From positions 1 to 64,000 of the forward strand of contig NZ_JBHLUH010000079.1 of assembly GCF_042433955.1 (NCBI RefSeq): 64,000 nt of DNA, written 5' to 3'. The DNA comes from Phytohabitans kaempferiae (GTDB lineage Bacteria; Actinomycetota; Actinomycetes; Mycobacteriales; Micromonosporaceae). How positions within the stretch are numbered: position 1 is the first letter of the stretch; every line of letters starts with the position of its first letter. The translations under genes were made by a program, and so were the position numbers. The notes beneath the pieces are model-generated. The model was not told the origin of the DNA. It worked only from the letters and a program-made list of their open reading frames with translations, and made no database searches. Positions 32,781 through 41,334 of the stretch are shown in pieces.

Positions 32781-33098
32781 TTACTTGGCCGAAGCCCCAG
32801 TCACGGCCTTCAGCTCGGTCGCGCGGTACGCGATGCCGGAACGCCCGTTGGTCGCCCACGGGATCGCCTCCCACTGGATCGGGTTGACGAGCTGTCCCAC
32901 CGTCACGTTCGGCTTCTCACCCGCCGTAGTGATGGTGATGACCTCGCCACCGGTCTCGTCCAGCACGAAGACCTGAGTCGACCACATGAGCCGGCCCGTA
33001 CCCTTCTCCGACCGCTGGTTACCGTTCTGGTCGTTCTTCGGCGCCGGGTCCATCGACACCGTCACCTGCTTGCCCTTGCCGTCCACGTACAACTTCAC
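32781..33098 (-). CDS. SCO3933-family AICE protein
   Basis: 105 residues from ATG 33098 with AGGAGGG upstream. The pattern GRLMWSTQVFVLDETGGEVITI and VTVGQLVNPIQWEAIPW, then GRSGIAYRATELK, fits the SCO3933 family, first seen in the SLP1 element. A small beta-barrel-like protein, role unknown, usually among the first genes of the transfer operon, as here. Confidence 0.7.
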   Translation of the reverse strand: MKLYVDGKGKQVTVSMDPAPKNDQNGNQRSEKGTGRLMWSTQVFVLDETGGEVITITTAGEKPNVTVGQLVNPIQWEAIPWATNGRSGIAYRATELKAVTGASAK

Positions 33099-33283
33099 GA
33101 TGTACCCCTCCTTGGGTTGAGCGCGTCCTCAGTGGGACGACTGCTCGCTATCGGCGTGCGAGTTGCTCGCCGATTCCAGGAAACACGACAGCGCGCGGCT
33201 TAACCTGCCCACAAAGGGACTACCCATGATGGGGATAGATCGTGCACAATCAAGGGGAGGCGTACGACGAGCAGAGGAAACCG
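33099..33283. promoter_or_regulatory. Divergent control region of the AICE
   Basis: It separates the leftward transfer/replication operon from the rightward regulator. A short palindrome CCCATGATGGG (33,223-33,233) sits just before a -10-like TAGATC. It could be an operator for the HTH regulator; no direct evidence. Confidence 0.4.
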
Positions 33284-34651
33284 ATGATCTCAAAGCGGTC
33301 GGCTGTGGCGCTACCGCCCGATGTCTTGGAACGGGCGGACGTGCGCGAGGCAATCACCCGACACGACTTCGGCCAGCTCTTCGCCCTCGCTAGAAAGTGG
33401 GCAGGAATTAGCTTCTCGAAGATCGCCGAGGAATGCGATATCAAGCCGGAACGGGTCGGCACGCTAGCCCGGGGACAAGGCCGCATAACCTCATTCGAGA
33501 AGATTGCCCGTATCGCCGACGTGATGCGGATCCCGGGCTACATGCTCGGCCTCGCACCCCGCACATGGGAGGATGTTGGTATTACCCCACCAGCGGAGAG
33601 GTCCAGGAACGGAGACAGTAAAGTGCTTCGTAGGCAATTCATCAAGTCGTCCGCACTGGGCTTAGGAGCCGCTTTCGGCCTTCCTGCTCTGGACCTACCG
33701 AGGCAAGGGAGACGTCTGGGCGACGATTTCCCCACAATTCTTCGCCGACGTGCCGCTCGTCTACGTGAGCTGGACAACGTTCTCGGTGGCGGTGATACCT
33801 TCAGCCTTTACCAAGCCGAATACGAAAGCACGAAGGCCGTAATTCGCCAAGCGACCTATAGCGAATCGATTGGGCGTGATCTGCTGTCGGTCCTCTCGGA
33901 GCAGGCGCAGCAAGCCGGGTGGGCTGCTTTCGATGCTGGGCAGCACGAGCGCGCGAGGCAGCTCTACCAGGCGAGCCACTCCGCTGCGGTCGATGCTGGT
34001 GACGCCGACCTCGCCGGAAACGCTCTTGCGTTCCTTGCCTACGAGTCCATCGGCAAAGATCCCTCGGCCGCTGTCGAGCTGGCTACGGCGTCGTGCAACT
34101 CGCACAGCGCACCGGCTGGGACGGTAGGCGCGCTACTCCACGAGCGTCGGGCCTGGGCACACGCCACCGCTGGCAACGTCCGCGAGACTGAACGAGCACT
34201 GGAGATGGCCGAAGCGGCATTGGCCACCAGCGACCAGCAGCCGACTCCTGACTGGTCCGCTTGGGTCGATCGGATCGAGTTGCAGATCATGACGGGGCGT
34301 TGTTGGACCGAGCTGAAGCGTCCGCTGCGGGCCGTTCCTGTCCTCAGCGCAGCACTCGCGCAGTTCAGCGATACCCACGCCCGGGACAAGGCGCTCTACT
34401 CGTGCTGGCTCGCCGATGCCTACCTAACCGCGGGCGAAGTCGAAGAGGCGGCCGCAACGGCTATCCGCGTGCTCGACCTGGCGACTGGAGTTGCCTCTGT
34501 ACGTCCCCGCCAGCAGATCGCGAGTGTGATCGCACAGCTCGAAGGACACAAGGGAGTGTCGGCAGCGACGGAGGCGCTGGAGAAAGCACGGGCCTACGAC
34601 GCTCCGTTGCCCGCTTCCGGCATGACTGACTTCCGTATCCAGCCGAGATAG
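33284..34651 (+). CDS. HTH-TPR regulator of the AICE
   Basis: 455 residues from ATG 33284 (AGAGGAAA five bases upstream); a GTG at 33242 would add 14 residues. An N-terminal helix-turn-helix (ISFSKIAEECDIKPERVGTLAR, about 41-62) is followed by a twin-arginine-like stretch RRQFIKSSALGLGAAFG (residues 116-132). TPR-like helices then run to the end (QHERARQLYQASHSAA; RDKALYSCWLADAYL). It probably represses or activates the divergent element operon. Less GC-rich than its chromosomal surroundings. Confidence 0.75.
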   Translation: MISKRSAVALPPDVLERADVREAITRHDFGQLFALARKWAGISFSKIAEECDIKPERVGTLARGQGRITSFEKIARIADVMRIPGYMLGLAPRTWEDVGITPPAERSRNGDSKVLRRQFIKSSALGLGAAFGLPALDLPRQGRRLGDDFPTILRRRAARLRELDNVLGGGDTFSLYQAEYESTKAVIRQATYSESIGRDLLSVLSEQAQQAGWAAFDAGQHERARQLYQASHSAAVDAGDADLAGNALAFLAYESIGKDPSAAVELATASCNSHSAPAGTVGALLHERRAWAHATAGNVRETERALEMAEAALATSDQQPTPDWSAWVDRIELQIMTGRCWTELKRPLRAVPVLSAALAQFSDTHARDKALYSCWLADAYLTAGEVEEAAATAIRVLDLATGVASVRPRQQIASVIAQLEGHKGVSAATEALEKARAYDAPLPASGMTDFRIQPR

Positions 34652-34968
34652 TCGACCGATCCAGCGACGATCGGCACCGCTGAAATCTCGGGTTTGTCCC
34701 ACGAGTGATTCTCCCTGAGCAGCTGCTCCAGCTCGGAGAACCGCGACGCGTGCGTCTGAAGAGTGAGCCGCCACTCCTCACCGGTACCGAACTCGTCCAG
34801 GTGCCAAAACGCGGAGACGATAGGCCCAACGATCTGAGCACCTGCCGCGAACCGTCCTTCGACGGCCAGCTTCGCCAATGATTCCGCCTCCTCCCGGGTC
34901 TCAGTCGCGGTTGCGACGAGGAGGAACTCGTACCGCTCGGTCGTTGGGTCTGACGTCGTCTGAGTCAC
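34594..34968 (-). CDS. CutA-like divalent-cation tolerance protein
   Basis: 124 residues from GTG/ATG 34968. ATATETREEAESLAKLAVEG is the first helix and strand of the CutA fold. FWHLDEFGTGEEWRLTLQTH replaces the usual YxWxGxI segment, and KPEISAVPIVAGSVDYLGWI matches the CutA ending. Its 3' end overlaps the convergent HTH-TPR gene by 58 bases. Trimeric CutA proteins are implicated in copper tolerance and signalling; here it is element cargo. Confidence 0.75.
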   Translation of the reverse strand: MTQTTSDPTTERYEFLLVATATETREEAESLAKLAVEGRFAAGAQIVGPIVSAFWHLDEFGTGEEWRLTLQTHASRFSELEQLLRENHSWDKPEISAVPIVAGSVDYLGWIRKSVMPEAGNGAS

Positions 34969-35612
34969 GGGTCCATTGTCTCAGGCGTAGCGATCGCACC
35001 GGAGATCAGACGGACCCCGGGTTGCTGGGGTCCCTCGCCAGTGGCCTCAGAGGCGGCCGGCTGCCGGCGATGCTGTGAGAACTTTCTGTACGTCTTCAAG
35101 GCGGCCCGAAACGGGCCGCTCGCGCCGCCGCCTGGGCGCGCGCCCGCCGCTGCCGCTGGCGCTCTGCGGCGGACACGCCTAACGCCCGTCGGCTGGCGCG
35201 AAATGCAAAGACCCTCGGGGCCGCCGAAGAACGACAGAGCCGGGGGATTGTGAGTTGGTGGTGGGCCGACAGCCGGCCGGCGAGCTGGCGCGCGGCGTAG
35301 GCGCCGCGCGTGCACCGTCGGCGGGGGTCGCGCGCCGTGGCGCTCAGGCTTACTGCGCCTCCGGCGGGGGCGCTCCGGCTCCGGGATGCCGGAGGACCGT
35401 GGGGGCGGGTCGCGGTCCGTGGGTGGGCGCTCAGCCATCCCGTCTGCCGTCGACCCGGGCAAGCCGAGCAGACCACCGCCCGGGGCGCCAGCCGCCGTCC
35501 GACTGTCAAGGATCGCTTGACATGGCGCCCCGGGCGGCGGCCCGCTCCACCAAACGTGCGGGTCGACGGCAGACGGGATCGCTAACCAATTCCTTTGACC
35601 GGAAAGCGGATA
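34969..35612. other. Non-coding AICE region, candidate origin region
   Basis: Over 600 bases without a credible gene; the short frames present are arginine-rich shadows. It contains a perfect 8-bp hairpin (35,101-35,119, loop AAA), several GCGCG-rich stretches, and the nested inverted repeat described separately. In AICEs such a region is where a replication or transfer origin would be expected. Confidence 0.45.
35437..35579. repeat. Nested three-level inverted repeat
   Basis: The outer arms 35,437-35,457 and 35,559-35,579 are perfect 21-bp complements. Inside, 35,476-35,490 and 35,523-35,537 are perfect 15-bp complements. At the centre TGTCAAG (35,504-35,510) pairs with CTTGACA (35,516-35,522) around a five-base loop. 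The single strand would fold into a long interrupted hairpin, a form seen at single-strand origins of rolling-circle replicons and at some transfer origins. Confidence 0.75.
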
Positions 35613-36038
35613 CTACTTGCCTGTTTCCGTCGCCTCAGACTCCGGATATTTATAAAGCGAGCCAACACCGGCAGCCATCAAGAGAACCGAAAACAGAGCG
35701 ATGAGAGCGCCTATCGCAATAGTCCACCAGCGTCCCAGCGCCCATCCGCCTGCAAATGCGCCACTACCGACAAGCGCCACCACCACCATAGTCGCCACCG
35801 CAGATCCGTCAACCTTTCGGTTAAGTCGCCGCCGCTCAGCCTCAACGAGTCTATCTAGTATCTCTCTTATAAGTGGTTGTAGATGAGCCCTATCTTCTTC
35901 CGAAAGGGAGGAGCCTATGTTCTGATAAGCTTCAAGCTTATGACGTAAGCGTCCAGTTCGCGGCACTGTTGCAGCTCGTCCAAGTAAGCCCAACAGCGGC
36001 ACTGCGATAACCTGAAGTAATGGAATCCAGCGATCCAC
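35613..36038 (-). CDS. Membrane protein of unknown function
   Basis: 141 residues from GTG 36038. Hydrophobic segments near residues 4-20, 81-100 and 105-125 flank a charged helical stretch (SSLSEEDRAHLQPLIREILD; LVEAERRRLNRKVDG). Last gene before the right end of the element. Codon use is distinctly less GC-biased than in the neighbours. The ribosome site is weak. Possibly an entry-exclusion or accessory protein, a guess from position only. Confidence 0.5.
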   Translation of the reverse strand: MDRWIPLLQVIAVPLLGLLGRAATVPRTGRLRHKLEAYQNIGSSLSEEDRAHLQPLIREILDRLVEAERRRLNRKVDGSAVATMVVVALVGSGAFAGGWALGRWWTIAIGALIALFSVLLMAAGVGSLYKYPESEATETGK

Positions 36039-36187
36039 AATTTATCACCAATCGAAGCTGACCAGCGTGTGTCGAGACATTGTGGAGAATAACCGTCATG
36101 CCTCCCAGATCAAGTATCATGGGGCACGCCACCGTGTCACATTTCCGACGTCATGCAGTACGCCGTGATGGCACATGCCCCGATGCA

Positions 36188-36227
36188 GGGCCGTCTCCGG
36201 GCCGTCTGGGCCGTCATCGGGCCGTCT
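36188..36227 (+). promoter_or_regulatory. Possible integrase arm-type sites, right end
   Basis: Four copies of GGGCCGTC(T/A) start at 36,188, 36,199, 36,208 and 36,219, spaced 11, 9 and 11 bp. They have the same orientation as the two copies near the left end and end 86 bp from the right core. A repeated TGACCAAC follows near 36,232. No gene lies between 36,039 and 36,313. Confidence 0.5.
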
Positions 36228-36313
36228 GATGCTGACCAACATTGACCAACGACAACCATTGATGCCAAGAGAAACGCCAGGTCAGCGGCCCGCCGACGAG
36301 GGCGGACAGGGAA

Positions 36314-36725
<412 letters not shown>

Positions 36726-36753
36726 GCCCTCAATCGTACTAGCCTCAGCGGGG

Positions 36754-37512
36754 ATGGATCTCCCAGGAACGGTGCTGCTCGCCGTGGCGGGGTTAGCCGC
36801 GGGGGCGGTCAACGCGATCGCGGGCGGCGGCTCGCTCATCACCTTCCCCGCCCTCATCGCGGCAGGGCTCGCGCCCATACCGGCGAACGTGACGAACTCC
36901 GTCGCGGTCAGCCCCGGGTACATCGGCAGCGTGGTGGGCAGCCGCGCCGACATTCCGCGGGAACGCGTACGCGCGCTCGTGCCGATCGCCGCGCTGGGCG
37001 GCTTCGCGGGATGCCTGCTGCTGCTCGCCACGCCGGCGCGCGCGTTCGAACTCGTGGTGCCGTTCCTCGTCCTGGCCGCGGCGGCGGTACTCGCCTTCCA
37101 GGACCGGCTGCGACGCCTCGTCGGCCACCCGCGCACCATGTCCCCCGCGCGTAACAGGATCGGGCTGTACGCGCTCGTGGCCGCCGGCGGCGTGTACGGC
37201 GGCTACTTCGGCGCGGCGCTCGGTGTGATGCTCGTCGCCGGGCTGGCGCTCCTCCTCGACGAGCGGCTGGCCCGGGTCAACGCGCTCAAGAACGTACTCT
37301 CCGGCGTCGTGGGCGTGGTCACCGTCGTCGCGTACGCCGCCCTCGGCCCGGTCGACTGGGCCGGCGTCGCGGTGATCGCGCCGGCCACCCTGCTCGGTGG
37401 GTACGCGGGCGCCCACCTCGCCCGCCACCTCCCCAGTGCCGTGCTCAAGGCGACCATCGTGACGGCGGGCACGGCGGTGGGGCTGTCGCTGCTCGTACGT
37501 GCGTTCAGCTAG
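36754..37512 (+). CDS. TauE/SafE (TSUP) family membrane transporter
   Basis: 252 residues from ATG 36754, only about 28 bp from the divergent rnpB start. Eight hydrophobic segments. The first repeat has AGAVNAIAGGGSLITFPALIA and NVTNSVAVSPGYIGS, and the second has GVYGGYFGAALGVMLVAGL and NALKNVLSGVVGVV, the duplicated signature of the family. Such proteins export sulfite, sulfonates or other small anions; the substrate is not predictable. It overlaps the convergent RNase H gene by eight bases. Confidence 0.88.
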   Translation: MDLPGTVLLAVAGLAAGAVNAIAGGGSLITFPALIAAGLAPIPANVTNSVAVSPGYIGSVVGSRADIPRERVRALVPIAALGGFAGCLLLLATPARAFELVVPFLVLAAAAVLAFQDRLRRLVGHPRTMSPARNRIGLYALVAAGGVYGGYFGAALGVMLVAGLALLLDERLARVNALKNVLSGVVGVVTVVAYAALGPVDWAGVAVIAPATLLGGYAGAHLARHLPSAVLKATIVTAGTAVGLSLLVRAFS

Positions 37513-38662
37513 CCAGGTGCGCGGTCTCGTTCACCATCCGGACCGCCACACCGCCGTCGGTCCACATGTCCACGATGGACAGGCCGGCCGGGTCGAGGTA
37601 GAGCCGGTGCAGGAACGCGTCACCGGCGGCGAGCGCGTCGCGCAGCAGGATCTTCAGCGGCGACACGTGCGAGACCACGACGACGGTGCTCTCCGGGTAC
37701 CCCTTGTGGATGGTCGCCACCACGCGCCGGACCCGGGTCGCCACGGCGCGGAACGACTCCCCGCCCGGCGGTGCCTCCTCAGTGGACCCGAGCCAGGCGT
37801 CCATCTCCTCCGGCCACTGCGCGCGGACCTCGGTGAAGGTCCTCCCCTCCCACTCGCCGAAGTCGCACTCGACGAGGTCGGGCTCCACCTCGACCGGCGT
37901 GCCGCCGAGCGCGGTGGCGATGACCTCCGCGGTGCGCGTACACCGGACCAGGGGCGAGGTGACCACGGCGGAGATGGCGGGCGCGAGCGACTTGACCCGG
38001 GCGGCGGTCGCCCGTGCCTGCGCCAGCCCCTCCTCGGAGAGCGGCACGTCGCCTCGGCCGGAGTAGCGGCGCTGCGCGGTGAGCGCGGTGGCGCCGTGGC
38101 GTACGAGCAGCAGGCGCGTGGGCGTCGTGACCGGCGGCTCCCACGAAGGGCGGGCGCTACCCGCGGCCGGCTCCGCGGGCTCGCCTTTTCCCGCGACCAC
38201 TCCCCCGCCCCGCGCGGCGGCCGCGCGCGCACCGACGGCGCGGGTGATGCCGGCCGCCTCGTCCATCGCCTTGTTGGCGAGCGCGTCGGCGTGCTTGTTG
38301 CGCTCGCGCGGTATCCACACGAAGGTGACCCGGTCGAAGCGGCGCACGAGTGCGGCCGCCTGCGCGGCGAGCGGGCGCAGCCCCGGATTCTTGATCTGCC
38401 ACCGGCCGGACATCTGCTCCACCACGAGCTTGGAGTCCATCCGCACCTCGGCCTCGGACGCGCCCAACTCCACCGCGGCGCGCAGGCCGGCGAGCAGTCC
38501 CGAGTACTCGGCGACGTTGTTGGTGGCGATGCCGAGCGCGTCGGCACGCTCGGCCAGCACCTCGCCGGAGTTGGCCTCGCGCACCACCGCGCCGTAGCCG
38601 GCCGGGCCGGGGTTACCACGGGCGCCGCCGTCGGCTTCGACGATCACGCGCAGCGGTGTCAC
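37505..38662 (-). CDS. Bifunctional RNase HI / acid phosphatase (CobC-like)
   Basis: 385 residues from GTG 38662, with GGAGG four bases before it; that ribosome site is part of the repeat unit upstream. The RNase HI domain occupies about residues 1-135: VEADGGARGNPGPAGYGAVV, NNVAEYSGLLAGL and MDSKLVVEQMSG give the acidic active site. After a Gly/Pro-rich linker, the phosphoglycerate-mutase-type phosphatase begins with LLLVRHGATALT and has CDFGEWEGRTF and VVSHVSPLK. Same architecture as mycobacterial Rv2228c. Its GTG overlaps the repeat-ORF stop (GTGA). Confidence 0.9.
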   Translation of the reverse strand: MTPLRVIVEADGGARGNPGPAGYGAVVREANSGEVLAERADALGIATNNVAEYSGLLAGLRAAVELGASEAEVRMDSKLVVEQMSGRWQIKNPGLRPLAAQAAALVRRFDRVTFVWIPRERNKHADALANKAMDEAAGITRAVGARAAAARGGGVVAGKGEPAEPAAGSARPSWEPPVTTPTRLLLVRHGATALTAQRRYSGRGDVPLSEEGLAQARATAARVKSLAPAISAVVTSPLVRCTRTAEVIATALGGTPVEVEPDLVECDFGEWEGRTFTEVRAQWPEEMDAWLGSTEEAPPGGESFRAVATRVRRVVATIHKGYPESTVVVVSHVSPLKILLRDALAAGDAFLHRLYLDPAGLSIVDMWTDGGVAVRMVNETAHLAS

Positions 38663-38841
38663 AGTGCCTCCAGGTTCGCTCGCTCGTGCGGCGCCAAAGA
38701 CGACGTCTTCCCTCGCAGCCCCGAAAGACCACCCCACGAAAACGCTCCGCTGCGCTCCACGTTTCCGCAGGGACCCCGGACCCCGACTCCGTCGGCGGGA
38801 CCACTCAGTCCAGACGCCGCCGCGCCAACTCGCTCGCTCAC
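38659..38841 (-). repeat. Repeat-derived short ORF A (60 codons)
   Basis: Variant unit of the dispersed repeat. GTG 38841 overlaps the stop of unit B (GTGA), and its own TGA (38659-38661) overlaps the RNase H start. The peptide starts SERVGAAASGLSGPADGVG and ends LAPHERANLEAL, with an 18-codon insertion in the middle relative to the 42-codon form. Confidence 0.7.
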
Positions 38842-39020
38842 TGTGTCTCCTGGTTCGCTCGCTCGTGCGGCGCCGAAGGCGACGTCTTCCCTCGCAGTCC
38901 CGAAACCCCGACTTCGTCGGCGGGACCACTCAGTCCAGACGCCGCCGCGCCAACTCGCTCGCTCACAGCGCCTCCAGGTTCGCTCGCTCGTGCGGCGCCA
39001 AAGGCGACGTCTTCCCTCAC
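38838..39020 (-). repeat. Repeat-derived short ORF B with partial unit C (60 codons)
   Basis: GTG 39020 overlaps the stop of the zinc-ribbon gene (GTGA). The first 18 codons come from a partial repeat unit read in another frame. From 38,966 on it is the full 42-codon unit, exactly 129 bp as at 9,028, ending in TGA that overlaps unit A. Confidence 0.7.
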
Positions 39021-39757
39021 AGGCCGGACTCCGCGGTGCGGACCATGATGCGGCGGCACTCCTCGCAGCGCACCACCTCGTCGGAGGGCGCGGCCTTGAT
39101 GCGGGCGCGCTCGCTGCCGGCCAGGTCGAGCCGGCAGCCGCCACAGCGGCCGCCCTTGAGCAGTGCGGCGCCGAGGCCGCCGGACGCCTCCCGGATCTTG
39201 TCGTAGAGCGCGATCAGGTCGGGCGGCAGGTCGCTGACGAGCGGCTGCCGCGCGGAGGTGCGGAACTCCTCCTCCTTGGCGATCTCGGCGAGCGCCTGGT
39301 CGCGCCGCGCCTCGGTCGCCTCGCGCGCCTCCCGGCCACTCGCCTGCCGGGCGAGCAGCTCGTCGAGCGTGGCCTGCGCGGTCTCCCGCTGCTCCATCAG
39401 CTCCAGCTCGCTGTCTTCCAGCTCGGTCTGCCGGCGGGACAGCGACACCAGCTCGTGCTGGAGCGCCTCCAACTCCCGCGCCGGGCCGCGCCCGCTGTCG
39501 AGCCGCGTCTGGTCCTTGTCCTTGCGGGCGCGTACCTGCTCCACGTCGCGCTCGATCCGCGCGATGTCGCGGTCGAGGTCGTCGACGGCGACCTGGGCCC
39601 GTACGCGCTCGTCCTCCAGCGCGGACAGCTGCCGGGCGAAGGTCTCCAGCTCGGCCAGCTCCGGCAGCGTCCGGCGCCGGTGGGCAAGCTGGGCCAGCGC
39701 GGTGTCGATCGCCTGTAGGTCGAGCAGGCGACGCTGGGCTTCCGGGTCTGCCTTCAC
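39017..39757 (-). CDS. C4 zinc-ribbon coiled-coil protein
   Basis: 246 residues from GTG 39757, overlapping the Nif3 stop (GTGA). A long antiparallel coiled coil from about residue 10 to 190 (LLDLQAIDTALAQLAHRRRT onward, many Glu/Arg heptads) is followed by the zinc ribbon GGRCGGCRLDLAGSE and VRCEECRRIMV. This family is regularly placed between Nif3 and the RNase H/phosphatase gene in actinobacteria, and this order is kept here. Nucleic-acid binding is assumed for the family. Confidence 0.85.
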   Translation of the reverse strand: MKADPEAQRRLLDLQAIDTALAQLAHRRRTLPELAELETFARQLSALEDERVRAQVAVDDLDRDIARIERDVEQVRARKDKDQTRLDSGRGPARELEALQHELVSLSRRQTELEDSELELMEQRETAQATLDELLARQASGREAREATEARRDQALAEIAKEEEFRTSARQPLVSDLPPDLIALYDKIREASGGLGAALLKGGRCGGCRLDLAGSERARIKAAPSDEVVRCEECRRIMVRTAESGL

Positions 39758-40596
39758 GAGCGGGGCTCCTTCAACGAGTCGTGCACGGTCCAGGGGTCGG
39801 TGTCGAGGTCGGAGACGACCACCTCGACACCGGAGGCGTCGCGCAGGTGGGCCGCGAGGTCGTCGAGCCACGGCCGCTCGGTCGCCCAGTGCGCGGCGTC
39901 GAGCAGCGCCGGACCGCCGCCGGCGATGTGCTCGCTGACCGGATGGTGGCGAAGGTCGGCGGTCAGGTACGCGTCGACGCCCGCGGCGGTGGCGTCGGCG
40001 AGGAACGAGTCGCCCGCGCCGCCGCAGACGGCCACGGTGGAGATCACGCGATCGGGCCGCCCCGCCGCGCGTACCCCCCAAGCGGTGAGCGGAAGGGTGA
40101 GGGCCGCGTGGTGGGTGAACTCGGCGAGCGTCATGGGCGCCGGAAGGCGCCCGATACGGCCGGTGCCGCGGCCGTCGCCGTCGGTGTGATCGCCCGCGCC
40201 GGACGGCCGGAGCGGGCGCAGGTCGCGCAGGCCAAGCCGGGCGGCGAGCGCGTCGGAGACACCCGGGTTGGCGACGTCGGCGTTGGTGTGCGCGACGAAG
40301 AGGGCGATGTCGCCCTTGATGAGCTGGTGGACGATCCGTCCTTTGTACGTCGTCGGCGCCACCGACGACACCCCACGCAGCAGCAGCGGATGGTGCGCCA
40401 CGATCAGGTCGGCGCCCACCTGGCGCGCCTCGGCGACCGTCTCCGGCACGCAGTCGACGACACACAGGACCCGGCGCACGGGCGCCTCCGGCTCGCCGAG
40501 CACCAACCCCACCCGATCCCACGACTCGGCCCACGACGGCGGATAGCGCTGGTCGAGGGTCGCCACCACGTCGGCGACGGTGGGCGTGGTCGTCAC
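39754..40596 (-). CDS. Nif3-like dinuclear-metal hexameric protein
   Basis: 280 residues from GTG 40596. Metal ligands are visible in IVAHHPLLLRG, FVAHTNADVA and LDAAHWATE near the C-terminus; DLRHHPVSEH is the family's second conserved block. Related to GTP cyclohydrolase-type YbgI/NIF3 proteins of unsettled function. First gene of a run continuing through the zinc-ribbon protein, the repeat ORFs and RNase HI/phosphatase. Confidence 0.9.
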   Translation of the reverse strand: MTTTPTVADVVATLDQRYPPSWAESWDRVGLVLGEPEAPVRRVLCVVDCVPETVAEARQVGADLIVAHHPLLLRGVSSVAPTTYKGRIVHQLIKGDIALFVAHTNADVANPGVSDALAARLGLRDLRPLRPSGAGDHTDGDGRGTGRIGRLPAPMTLAEFTHHAALTLPLTAWGVRAAGRPDRVISTVAVCGGAGDSFLADATAAGVDAYLTADLRHHPVSEHIAGGGPALLDAAHWATERPWLDDLAAHLRDASGVEVVVSDLDTDPWTVHDSLKEPRS

Positions 40597-40732
40597 GCGG
40601 AACTCCGCGTGGCTTGCGCGGAGCGCGGCGTGGCGGTTTCGTGGGGTGCACTCACGGCGGCGAGGCTACCAGCGCGGAGACCGCCATCTCATGGTCCTCT
40701 CACACCGCCGCGCGCCGTGTCCCTGGCGCGGG

Positions 40733-41284
40733 TCAGCCCCGCTTGGCCTCGACCCGCGTGTGCAGCGCCTCCAGCGCCATCCCCCACGGGAACGAGTCGC
40801 GGTGGCGCTCGCCCGTGCCCGGCGGATGCAGCGGGAAGACGTCGTCGCCGAAAACCACCGTGACCCCCCACCCCCGCAGCCGGTCCAGGCTTTCCCGGAA
40901 CGCGGGATGCAGGCCCATCGCCCAGTTGGTGTACGGCATCACGACGATCGGCAGGCCCTTGCCGTGCGCCTCCACCACCAGGCCGAGGGCGAGCGTGTCG
41001 GCGATGCCGCAGGCCCACTTGTTGACCGTGTTGACCGTGGCGGGCGCGACGATGATCGCGTCCGGGGCGGGCAGCACGTCCGGGTCACCGGGGTTCTTGT
41101 AGAGGGTGCGCACCGGATGGCCGGTCTGCACGGAGAGCGCGGGCACGTCGACGAACTTGCGCCCGTCGGGCGTGACCACCACGCACACGTCCCATCCCTC
41201 GCGCTGGGCCAGCGTCACCAGTCGCCCCACGTCGCGCGCGACCGGCGAGCCGCACGCGATGATGTAGAGGACGCCGCGGTTCAC
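40733..41284 (-). CDS. Flavoprotein (PPC-decarboxylase-like fold)
   Basis: 183 residues from GTG 41284. VLYIIACGSPVARDV is the FMN-binding glycine/serine loop; IIVAPATVNTVNKWACGIADTLA is the PxxxNTxxKxAxGIADNL-type signature of the HFCD flavoprotein family, and VMPYTNWAM resembles the substrate clamp. The catalytic cysteine region of true CoaBC is not present. The substrate is probably a cysteine-ended peptide or a small thiol. It follows a regulator gene at 50-bp spacing. Confidence 0.8.
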   Translation of the reverse strand: MNRGVLYIIACGSPVARDVGRLVTLAQREGWDVCVVVTPDGRKFVDVPALSVQTGHPVRTLYKNPGDPDVLPAPDAIIVAPATVNTVNKWACGIADTLALGLVVEAHGKGLPIVVMPYTNWAMGLHPAFRESLDRLRGWGVTVVFGDDVFPLHPPGTGERHRDSFPWGMALEALHTRVEAKRG

Positions 41285-41334
41285 GCGGTCGCCTCGCGGG
41301 CTCGGGGCCGCCGCTCGTTACGCTCGCCCACGCG

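Noticed and set aside
35096..35509. Short frames in the AICE gap
   Set aside because: They are Arg/Pro/Ala-rich, lack ribosome sites and overlap the nested inverted repeat; no homology recognised.
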